A stretch of DNA of 64,000 bases, from positions 310,001 to 374,000 of the forward strand of contig NZ_PTXL01000008.1 of NCBI RefSeq assembly GCF_004343775.1, given 5' to 3'. Numbering within the stretch: position 1 is the stretch's first letter; each line of letters opens with the position of its first letter. The notes under the pieces were generated by a model. It searched no databases. It worked only from the letters and a program-made list of their open reading frames with translations, and was not told the DNA's origin. Positions 28,683-35,899 of the stretch are shown piece by piece. Origin of the DNA: Burkholderia sp. SRS-46. GTDB lineage: Bacteria; Pseudomonadota; Gammaproteobacteria; Burkholderiales; Burkholderiaceae. Position numbers and translations under genes: made by a program.

Positions 28683-29492
28683 ATGACCAACGCGACCCCG
28701 GACTCCAAAACGTCGATCCAGGTGATCGAACGCATGATGAGGCTGCTGGATGCACTCGCCGAGCACAGCGACCCCGTGAGCCTGAAGGAACTGGCGCAGC
28801 GCACCGAGCTGCACCCGTCCACCGCCCACCGCATCCTCAACGACATGGTGACCTGCCGCCTCGTCGATCGCTCCGATCCGGGCACCTACCGGCTCGGCAT
28901 GCGGCTGCTCGAACTCGGCAACCTCGTGAAGGCGCGCCTGTCGGTGCGCGACGCGGCGCTGATGCCGATGCGCGAGCTGCACCGCCTCACCGGGCAGACC
29001 GTGAACCTGTCGGTGCGCCAGGGCGACGAGATCGTCTATATCGAGCGCGCGTACTCGGAGCGCTCCGGGATGCAGGTCGTGCGCGCGATCGGCGGCCGCG
29101 CGCCGCTGCACCTGACGTCGGTCGGCAAGCTGTTCCTCGCGGCCGACGAGACGTCGCGGGTGCGCGCGTATGCGACGCGCACGGGGCTCGCGGGCCACAC
29201 GCAGAACAGCATCACCGACATCGCGAAGCTCGAGCGCGAGCTGACGATCGTTCGCCAGCAATCGTGCGCGCGCGACAACGAGGAGCTGGAGCTCGGCGTG
29301 CGCTGCATCGCGGCGGGCATCTACGACGACTCGGGCAAGCTTGTCGCGGGCCTGTCGCTGTCCGCGCCGGCCGACCGCCTGCAGGACGCCTGGCTCGGCC
29401 AGCTGAGCCGCACCGCGCTGACGATTTCGGAATCGCTCGGCTACCGGCCGGAGAGCGCGAAGGAACTGGACAGCCTGCAGCGCCAGGCCTGA
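28683..29492 (+). CDS. IclR-family transcriptional regulator
   Basis: 269 residues from MTNATPDSKTSIQVIERMM. The N-terminal winged helix-turn-helix is at about 12-75 (SLKELAQRTELHPSTAHRILNDM) and the C-terminal effector-binding domain shows GRAPLHLTSVGKLFLA and GVRCIAAGIYDDSGKLVAGLSLSAP. Such proteins respond to small carbon compounds. It is transcribed away from lutA-lutB, 180 bases apart, so control of lactate use is a reasonable inference, though well-known lut regulators are usually GntR type. TACAAT at 28638-28643 may be its -10. A strong terminator follows. Confidence 0.9.
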   Translation: MTNATPDSKTSIQVIERMMRLLDALAEHSDPVSLKELAQRTELHPSTAHRILNDMVTCRLVDRSDPGTYRLGMRLLELGNLVKARLSVRDAALMPMRELHRLTGQTVNLSVRQGDEIVYIERAYSERSGMQVVRAIGGRAPLHLTSVGKLFLAADETSRVRAYATRTGLAGHTQNSITDIAKLERELTIVRQQSCARDNEELELGVRCIAAGIYDDSGKLVAGLSLSAPADRLQDAWLGQLSRTALTISESLGYRPESAKELDSLQRQA

Positions 29493-29517
29493 GCCGCCGC
29501 GCACGATCCGCCAGACG

Positions 29518-29551
29518 AAAAAAAGCCCCGCGGCAACCGCGGGGCTTTTTG
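29518..29551. terminator. Bidirectional terminator between the IclR gene and pbpG
   Basis: AAAGCCCCGCGG / CCGCGGGGCTTT hairpin with a CAA-type loop, A-run before and T-run after, between two convergent genes. Confidence 0.92.
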
Positions 29552-29598
29552 TTGGCGCCGGCTTCGGCCCGGCGACGGCGCACCGTCGCGGAACCGGA

Positions 29599-30738
29599 TC
29601 AGGTGCCGCCGTTCGGCGCGTTGGCCGCCGTCAGGCGCTCGCCGCCGCCGTTGTCGAGCCAGTTGCGCAGCCGCGCGGCATCCGCGAAGCGCGAGTACTT
29701 GCCAAACGAATCGAGCAGCACGATGACCATCGGACGATTGTGGATCGTCGCCTGCATCACGAGGCATTCGCCCGCCTCGTTGATGAAGCCGGTCTTCTGC
29801 AGGCCGATGTCCCACGTGTTGTTGCCGCGGATCAGCGCGTTCGTGCTGTTGTAGGCCAGATTGCGCTTGCCCGTGTTCACCTCGTAGCTGCGATCGGTCG
29901 AGAACTTGCGGATCAGCGGATACTGGTACGCCGCGTTGACCATCTTCACGAGGTCGCGCGCGCTCGACACGTTCTGGCTCGACAGCCCGGTCGAGTTCTC
30001 GAAGTGCGTGTCGGTCATGCCGAGCGTCTTCGCCTTCGCGTTCATCGCCGCGATGAACGCCGGACGGCCGCCCGGGTAGTAGCGCGACATCGATGCCGCC
30101 GCGCGGTTCTCCGACGCCATCAGCGCGATGTGCAGCATGTCCTCGCGCGACAGCACCGAGCCGACCGACAGGCGCGAGCCGGTGCCCTTCTCGTAGTCGC
30201 GGTCTTCGTCGGTGACTTCGATCTGGTCGGTCAGCGGCAGCTTCGAGTCGAGCACGACCATCGCCGTCATCAGCTTGGTGATCGACGCGATCGGCACGAC
30301 GGCATGCGAATTCTTGTCGAACAGCGGCTCGCCGGAGTTCTGGTCGACGACATACGCGACGCTCGAGCGCAGTGCGAGCGCGTCGGGCGTGTCGTGCAGG
30401 CCGAATGCCTGGCCGACCGACGGCTGGCGCGGCTGGAACGCGACCCGGCGCACCGCGCCGTGGTGGCCGCGCACGTTCGCGGCGAGCGTCGCGCGCTTGC
30501 GCGTGGACTTCGCGCGCGGTGCGTCGGCGGTGGCGGACGCCGATTTCACCGACTTCTTCGCGGCGGGCGAAGCAGTCGCTTTCTTCTTGGCGGCTGGGTG
30601 GGACTTCGCAGTAGCGGCAAAGGCATCAGCGGGCGCAACGGTGGCGGTGGCCGCCAGCAAGGCGACTGCGACCGACACCGCTGTGCCGAGCGCCATGCTC
30701 TGCAACATTCTGCGCGGTGAAAACGATTCGGCTTTCAT
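29599..30738 (-). CDS. pbpG: D-alanyl-D-alanine endopeptidase (PBP7 type)
   Basis: 379 residues from MKAESFSPRRMLQSM. A signal peptide (cleavage probably after ADAFA, about residue 41) is followed by a Lys/Ala-rich linker (about 45-85) and an S11 serine peptidase domain with all three motifs: SITK (152-155), SEN (209-211) and KTG (315-317). It trims or opens peptidoglycan cross-links in the periplasm. The frame has 24 more codons upstream, but the internal ATG starts the signal peptide. The basic linker may bind the wall or outer membrane. Confidence 0.93.
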   Translation of the reverse strand: MKAESFSPRRMLQSMALGTAVSVAVALLAATATVAPADAFAATAKSHPAAKKKATASPAAKKSVKSASATADAPRAKSTRKRATLAANVRGHHGAVRRVAFQPRQPSVGQAFGLHDTPDALALRSSVAYVVDQNSGEPLFDKNSHAVVPIASITKLMTAMVVLDSKLPLTDQIEVTDEDRDYEKGTGSRLSVGSVLSREDMLHIALMASENRAAASMSRYYPGGRPAFIAAMNAKAKTLGMTDTHFENSTGLSSQNVSSARDLVKMVNAAYQYPLIRKFSTDRSYEVNTGKRNLAYNSTNALIRGNNTWDIGLQKTGFINEAGECLVMQATIHNRPMVIVLLDSFGKYSRFADAARLRNWLDNGGGERLTAANAPNGGT

Positions 30739-31240
30739 TGGGGTCTGGACAAAGCGGGGGAGGTTTCCGCAAGTGTAGTTAAGGCTGAAAAAATAAGCAA
30801 TATTAGGCACTTACCGATCGTCTTTAAACCGGATTGTAAGCGTCGCCGAACATTCGCTCGATCGACTCCCCCGCCTCCATCGAAAAAAATCATGATGGAG
30901 GCACAGCCCCACAGTGCTCGTCTCCCGATTATCACGCGGTTAATTGAGATAACGTCACTTTCAGGGCGATTTAAAGCGGGGAAACTACGTATCCGGCGCT
31001 CGGAGCGCCTGCGGCGCGCGTCCCGCGCCGCGGCGAAGGCACATCGCCGCGGTCGCGTCGGAACGGCGCGCTTTTCGACAAGAACAAGATCACAACGTTC
31101 CACCCCCCTGTCAGGTTTACTTGCGCGCGATGTTGGTGCGCCGCAGGGGCCGGACGGTCTGGTGCAACATGTGGGACAGCCTCTGAAACCGTTTCCGAAA
31201 TGCGGAACTAACTCATTGTTTTGTCGATAAATTGTCGGGA
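30739..31240. other. Intergenic region upstream of the phasin promoter
   Basis: About 500 bases between the divergent pbpG and phaP genes without a supported gene. The part near 30780-30990 is less GC-rich than average and could hold the pbpG promoter; the rest shows no clear hairpin terminator, RNA gene or repeat. The phaP control region begins at 31241. Confidence 0.5.
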
Positions 31241-31255
31241 TTGTGCAACGCACAA
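31241..31255. promoter_or_regulatory. Upstream copy of the phaP operator-like repeat
   Basis: TTGTGCAACGCACAA, itself a palindrome with 6-base arms, lies eight bases before the -35 of the phaP promoter. Its first 12 bases recur inverted at 31303-31314. A repressor such as PhaR, which binds phasin promoters in related species, is a candidate; this is inference. Confidence 0.55.
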
Positions 31256-31262
31256 AAAATGC

Positions 31263-31290
31263 TTGACATCGGCTTGTTCTGCCCTAAAAT
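31263..31290 (+). promoter_or_regulatory. phaP promoter
   Basis: Perfect -35 TTGACA (31263-31268) and TAAAAT -10 (31285-31290) separated by 16 bases. Transcription would start near 31297, giving a leader of about 93 bases before the phasin ATG. Confidence 0.8.
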
Positions 31291-31302
31291 AGGTTCCATT
31301 GC

Positions 31303-31314
31303 TGCGTTGCACAA
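31303..31314. promoter_or_regulatory. Downstream inverted copy of the phaP operator-like repeat
   Basis: TGCGTTGCACAA, the exact reverse complement of the 12 bases at 31241-31252, just after the predicted transcription start. The two copies bracket the promoter, which suits a repressor that binds both. Confidence 0.55.
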
Positions 31315-31389
31315 AGCGCGCATCCGAAGTTCCCCTGCGTAGTGCCCTTTACCCTCGCGATCGACGCGATCGCTTTTCAGGAGCATGAC

Positions 31390-31956
31390 ATGTCCTTGCT
31401 GACCCCGGAGCAAATCGCCGCCGCACAGAAAGCCAACCTCGAGAGCCTGTTCGGTCTGACGACCAAGGCATTCGAAGGCGTCGAAAAGCTGATCGAACTG
31501 AACCTGCAAGTCGTGAAGTCGACGCTCGCGGAATCGCAAGAAAACGCACAGCGCCTGCTGTCGGTGAAGGACGCGCAGGAACTGATCGCGCTGCAGACGA
31601 GCCTCGCGCAGCCGGTCGCGGAAAAGGTGCTGTCGTACGGCCGTCACGTGTATGAAATCGCGTCGGCCACGCAAGCCGAGTTCACGAAGGTCGCGGAAGC
31701 GCAGTTCGAAGAGCAGAACAAGAAGGTCCAGGCCCTCGTCGACAACGTCGCGAAGAACGCGCCGGCCGGTTCGGAAACGGCTGTCGCCGCGCTGAAGTCG
31801 GCGCTGAACGCCGCGAACACGACGTACGAAACCGTGCAGAAGGCTGCCAAGCAAGCGGTCGAGATCGCCGAAACGAACTTCAACGCCGCCGCCGCCGTTG
31901 CGACGAAGGCTGCCAGCGCAGCGGCTTCGCGCCGTTCGACCAAGCCGGCCGCGTAA
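31390..31956 (+). CDS. phaP: Phasin (polyhydroxyalkanoate granule protein)
   Basis: 188 residues from MSLLTPEQIAAAQKANLESLFGLTTKAFEGVEKLIELN, the TIGR01841-type phasin signature of beta-proteobacteria. It is almost wholly helical and Ala-rich with no signal peptide. Phasins coat polyhydroxybutyrate granules and control their size. The ATG at 31390 follows AGGAG; an upstream in-frame ATG (31342) adds unrelated residues. A strong promoter bracketed by inverted repeats precedes it and a terminator follows, so it is monocistronic. Confidence 0.95.
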   Translation: MSLLTPEQIAAAQKANLESLFGLTTKAFEGVEKLIELNLQVVKSTLAESQENAQRLLSVKDAQELIALQTSLAQPVAEKVLSYGRHVYEIASATQAEFTKVAEAQFEEQNKKVQALVDNVAKNAPAGSETAVAALKSALNAANTTYETVQKAAKQAVEIAETNFNAAAAVATKAASAAASRRSTKPAA

Positions 31957-31975
31957 GCCCCCTCGCTCCTGAAAG

Positions 31976-32005
31976 AGCCGCGCCCAGCGCGGCTTTTTCT
32001 TTTTG
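31976..32005 (+). terminator. Rho-independent terminator after phaP
   Basis: Eight-base arms AGCCGCGC / GCGCGGCT around a CCA loop, then T5-C-T5. Confidence 0.9.
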
Positions 32006-32077
32006 GGGCGCGATATCGGCCGGCGCCCTGCCCCTGCTTCCGCGCAGCGGCCGCAGGCGGGCCGGCGCACAAAAAGC

Positions 32078-32115
32078 AACGCCGCTTCCCGGTAACCCGG
32101 AAAGCGGCGTTTTTC
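32078..32115. terminator. Terminator after lpdA
   Basis: Long hairpin with AACGCCGCTT-CCCGG on one side and CCGG-AAAGCGGCGTT on the other, T-run on the plus side and A-run (AAAAAG) on the minus side. It lies 42 bases past the lpdA stop and probably ends that minus-strand transcript. Confidence 0.8.
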
Positions 32116-32156
32116 CGTGGCCAGCGCGGAACGCCGGCCATGGCTGCTGCGGCGCG

Positions 32157-33911
32157 TTACTTCTTGCGCTGCGGCGGCAGGTCCGTGCAGACGCCTTCGT
32201 ACAGTTCGGCCGCCATGCCGACCGATTCGCCGAGCGTCGGGTGCGGATGGATCGTCTTGCCGATGTCTTCCGCGTCCGCGCCCATCTCGACGGCCAGGCA
32301 CACTTCGCTGATCAGGTCGCCCGCATTCAGGCCGACGATGCCGCCGCCGATCACGCGATGGGTTTCCTCGTCGAAGATCAGCTTCGTGAAGCCTTCGTCG
32401 CGGCCGTTCGCGATCGCGCGGCCAGACGCGGCCCACGGGAACACGGCCTTGCCGTACTTGATGCCTTCGGCCTTGCACTGGTCTTCCGTCTTGCCGGCCC
32501 ACGCCACTTCCGGATCGGTGTAGGCCACCGACGGGATCTGCAGCGCGTCGAAGTACGCCTTCTCGCCGTGCGCCGCTTCCGCCGCCACATGGCCTTCGTG
32601 CACGGCCTTGTGCGCGAGCATCGGTTGGCCGACGACATCGCCGATCGCGAAGATGTGCGGGACGTTGGTGCGCATCTGCTTGTCGACGTCGATGAAGCCG
32701 CGGTCCGTGACGGCGACGCCGGCCTTGTCGGCGCCGATCTTCTTGCCGTTCGGGCTGCGGCCGACCGCGACCAGCACGAGGTCGTAGCGCTGCGGCTCCG
32801 CCGGCGCCTTCTCGCCCTCGAACTTCACGTAGATGCCGTCTTCCTTCGCTTCCGCGCCGACCGTCTTGGTCTTCAGCATGACGTTGCCGAAGCGCTTCGC
32901 GTTGTACTTTTCCCAGACCTTCACGAGATCGCGGTCCGCGCCCATCATCAGGCCGTCCATCATTTCGACGACGTCGATCTCGGTGCCGAGCGTCGAGTAC
33001 ACCGTCGCCATTTCGAGGCCGATGATGCCGCCGCCGATCACGAGCATCCGCTTCGGCAGCTGGCGCAGTTCGAGCGCGCCGGTCGAATCGACGACGCGCG
33101 GGTCTTCCGGCATGAACGGCAGCTTCACCGCTTGCGAGCCGGCCGCGATGATCGCCTGCTTGAAGCGGACGACCTTCTTGCCGTTTTCGCCCTGCACTTC
33201 CATGTGATACGGATCGACGAATGCGCCGACGCCGGTGACCACTTCGACCTTGCGTGCTTTCGCCATGCCGGCGAGGCCCGTCGTCAGCTTCTTGACGACG
33301 CCGCCCTTGAAGTCGCGCAGCTTGTCGAGATCGACTTGCGGCTTGCCGAACGAGATGCCGTGCGCGGCGAGCGCTTCTGCCTCTTCGACGACGAGCGCGG
33401 TGTGCAGCAGCGCTTTCGACGGGATGCAGCCGACGTTCAGGCACACGCCGCCGAGCGTCGAATAGCGTTCGACGAGCACGGTCTTCATGCCGAGATCGGC
33501 TGCGCGGAACGCGGCCGAGTAGCCGCCGGGGCCGGCGCCGAGCACGAGCATGTCGCACTCGATGTCGGCCGTGCCGCCAAAGCTGCCTGCTTGCGGCGCG
33601 GGGGCCGGGGCGGCGGCGGGCGCAGCAGCGGCCGGCTTCGCCGGTTCGGCGGGCTTCGCGGGTGCGGCGGCGCCTGCTGCTTCGACGAGCGCGATCACGG
33701 TGCCTTGCGACACTTTGTCGCCGGCCTTGACCTTGATTTCCTTGACGGTGCCGGCGATGTCGCTGGGCACTTCCATGGATGCCTTGTCCGATTCGAGCGT
33801 GATGAGCGTTTGCTCTTTTTCGATCACGTCGCCCGGCTGGACGTTGATTTCGATGACTTCAACGCCGCTGAAATCGCCGATATCCGGCACTTTGACTTCG
33901 ATGAGACTCAT
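32157..33911 (-). CDS. lpdA: Dihydrolipoamide dehydrogenase (E3) with N-terminal lipoyl domain
   Basis: 584 residues. The first 80 are a lipoyl domain (ESDKASMEVPS with the lipoylated Lys), joined by an Ala/Pro-rich linker to a full flavoprotein disulfide reductase: GAGPGGYSAAFRAADLG (FAD), GGVCLNVGCIPSKALL (redox Cys pair), GGGIIGLEMATVY (NAD) and the C-terminal HPHPTLGE His/Glu pair. It reoxidises the lipoyl groups of pyruvate dehydrogenase. A lipoyl domain fused to E3 is known in beta-proteobacteria such as Ralstonia. The ATG has an AAGGGGA ribosome site. It follows aceF by 271 bases that contain a hairpin repeat. Confidence 0.97.
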   Translation of the reverse strand: MSLIEVKVPDIGDFSGVEVIEINVQPGDVIEKEQTLITLESDKASMEVPSDIAGTVKEIKVKAGDKVSQGTVIALVEAAGAAAPAKPAEPAKPAAAAPAAAPAPAPQAGSFGGTADIECDMLVLGAGPGGYSAAFRAADLGMKTVLVERYSTLGGVCLNVGCIPSKALLHTALVVEEAEALAAHGISFGKPQVDLDKLRDFKGGVVKKLTTGLAGMAKARKVEVVTGVGAFVDPYHMEVQGENGKKVVRFKQAIIAAGSQAVKLPFMPEDPRVVDSTGALELRQLPKRMLVIGGGIIGLEMATVYSTLGTEIDVVEMMDGLMMGADRDLVKVWEKYNAKRFGNVMLKTKTVGAEAKEDGIYVKFEGEKAPAEPQRYDLVLVAVGRSPNGKKIGADKAGVAVTDRGFIDVDKQMRTNVPHIFAIGDVVGQPMLAHKAVHEGHVAAEAAHGEKAYFDALQIPSVAYTDPEVAWAGKTEDQCKAEGIKYGKAVFPWAASGRAIANGRDEGFTKLIFDEETHRVIGGGIVGLNAGDLISEVCLAVEMGADAEDIGKTIHPHPTLGESVGMAAELYEGVCTDLPPQRKK

Positions 33912-34040
33912 TACTGTCCCCTTCTTGATTAGCTGCAGACAGAGGGATGAGCACCCGCAAATTGAACTACGGCCTGACTGGAGAACGGCGACCTGGGCAG
34001 TACAACCTTTGCCGTCCACCCAAGGACGCGCCTTTCTTTT

Positions 34041-34095
34041 GGTTACTTTTCTTTTGAAGACAAAGAAAAGTGACCGCCGCCCCGCGCAGGGGCGA
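34041..34095. repeat. Burkholderia-type dispersed hairpin repeat
   Basis: GTTACTTTTCTTT and AAAGAAAAGTGAC form a 13-base stem (one mismatch) around a short loop, followed by a GC-rich block CGCCGCCCCGCGCAGGGGCG with its own small hairpin. This combination recurs in intergenic regions of Burkholderia genomes as I remember them. Here it sits between aceF and lpdA and may act as a terminator or attenuator, or as RNA-stabilising structure. Only one copy is seen in this window. Confidence 0.7.
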
Positions 34096-34182
34096 CGCCG
34101 GCAAACCGTCAGGAACGCAAGTTCAACGACTGAGCGCGGATCACCGACAGGCAATCCACGCCCCCGCGAGGCCCAACGCTCA

Positions 34183-35829
34183 TCAAAGAATCACGCGCCG
34201 GAAATCACCCAGAAGCGCGGCGAGATACGCATTGAACCGCGCGGCTTCGGCGCCATCGATCACGCGATGGTCATACGACAGCGACAGCGGCAGCGTAAGA
34301 CGCGGCACGAACTGCTTGCCGTCCCACACCGGCTTCATCTGGCCGCGCGACAGGCCGAGGATCGCCACTTCCGGCGCGTTGATGATCGGCGTGAAGCTGG
34401 TGCCGCCGATCCCGCCGAGCGACGAGATCGAGAAGCAGCCGCCCTGCATCTGGTCCGGCTTCAGCTTGCCTTCGCGCGCGGCCTTCGACAGATCGCTCAT
34501 TTCCTTCGCGATGTCGACGAGGCCCTTCTTGTCCGCATCGCGGATCACCGGCACGACGAGGCCGTTCGGCGTGTCCGCGGCGAAACCGACGTGGTAGTAC
34601 TGCTTGAACACCAGGTTGTCGCCGTCGAGGCTCGCGTTGAAGGTCGGGAACTTCTTCAGCGCCGACACGACCGCCTTGATCACGAACGCGAGCATCGTGA
34701 ACTTCACGCCCGCCTTCTCGTGCTCCTTGTTCAGCTGCACGCGCAGCGCCTCGAGCTCGGTGATGTCCGCTTCGTCGTTGTTCGTGACGTGCGGGATCAT
34801 CACCCAGTTGCGATGCAGGTTCGCGCCCGAGATCTTCTTGATGCGCGACAGCGGCTTCGCCTCGAACGGGCCGAACTTCGCGAAATCGACCTTCGGCCAC
34901 GGCAGCAGGTTCAGCTCGCCGCCGCCGGCCGGCGCGGCCGCCGCTGCCGGCGCCGCGCGCTGGCCCGTCATCACGCCCTTCACGAAGCTCGTGACGTCTT
35001 CCTTCGTGATGCGGCCCTTCGGGCCGCTGCCGCCGACCCGCGACACGTCGACGCCGAGCTCGCGCGCGAACTTGCGCACGGACGGCGAAGCGTGGCTGGC
35101 GCGGTATTCGCCGGACGGCGCCGCTGCCGGCGCGGCAGCAGCCGGAGCCGGCGCGGCCTGCGGTGCAGGGGCGGCCGCCGCGGCCGGAGCCGGAGCAGCA
35201 GCGGCAGGCGCCGGGGCGCTTGCCTGCGGCGCGGCGGCCGCCGGCGCACCGGCGGCCTCGAGCAGCACGATCAGCGTGCCTTCCGACACCGAATCGCCCA
35301 CCTTGACCTTGATGTCCTTCACGACGCCGGCGGCCGGGCTCGGCACGTCCATCGTCGCCTTGTCCGACTCGAGCGTGACGAGCGACTGTTCCTTCTCCAC
35401 CGTGTCGCCGACCTTCACGCCGATCTCGATCACCGGCACGTCCTTGTAGTCGCCGATGTCCGGTACCTTCACCTCGAGCGTGCCGCCGCCGGCTGCCGCG
35501 GGCGCGGCGACCGGAGCCGGCGCCGCCGCGGGTGCAGCCGCCGCCGGTGCGGCGGCAGGCGCGGCCGCGCCGTTCGGCTGCGCCGCGGCGCCGCCTTCGA
35601 GCAGGATGATCAGCGTGCCTTCCGACACCGAGTCGCCGACCTTGACCTTCACTTCCTTGACCGTGCCGCCCGACGGGCTCGGCACGTCCATCGTCGCCTT
35701 GTCCGATTCGAGCGTGACGAGCGACTGCTCGGGCTCGACCGTGTCGCCCGCCTTCACGAGCACTTCGATGACGGGCACGTCCTTGTAATCGCCGATATCC
35801 GGCACCTTCACTTCGATCGCTTGACTCAT
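34183..35829 (-). CDS. aceF: Pyruvate dehydrogenase E2, dihydrolipoyl acetyltransferase
   Basis: 548 residues. Two lipoyl domains (about 1-78 and 118-195), each with ESDKATMDVPSP and the lipoylated Lys, are joined by Ala/Pro-rich linkers. The E1/E3-binding domain follows (ASPSVRKFARELGV, about 248-285), then the acetyltransferase core ending SYDHRVIDGAEAARF, with the catalytic His/Asp of HRxxDG. It moves acetyl groups to CoA. Two lipoyl domains, against three in E. coli, is a normal variant. Gap to aceE is 70 bases. Confidence 0.97.
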   Translation of the reverse strand: MSQAIEVKVPDIGDYKDVPVIEVLVKAGDTVEPEQSLVTLESDKATMDVPSPSGGTVKEVKVKVGDSVSEGTLIILLEGGAAAQPNGAAAPAAAPAAAAPAAAPAPVAAPAAAGGGTLEVKVPDIGDYKDVPVIEIGVKVGDTVEKEQSLVTLESDKATMDVPSPAAGVVKDIKVKVGDSVSEGTLIVLLEAAGAPAAAAPQASAPAPAAAAPAPAAAAAPAPQAAPAPAAAAPAAAPSGEYRASHASPSVRKFARELGVDVSRVGGSGPKGRITKEDVTSFVKGVMTGQRAAPAAAAAPAGGGELNLLPWPKVDFAKFGPFEAKPLSRIKKISGANLHRNWVMIPHVTNNDEADITELEALRVQLNKEHEKAGVKFTMLAFVIKAVVSALKKFPTFNASLDGDNLVFKQYYHVGFAADTPNGLVVPVIRDADKKGLVDIAKEMSDLSKAAREGKLKPDQMQGGCFSISSLGGIGGTSFTPIINAPEVAILGLSRGQMKPVWDGKQFVPRLTLPLSLSYDHRVIDGAEAARFNAYLAALLGDFRRVIL

Positions 35830-35899
35830 CTTTTTGTGTCTCCAGAGCCGCGCGCGCCCCTCCCGGAGGCGGCGCGCGGCATCACACGGCGCGTGTGCG

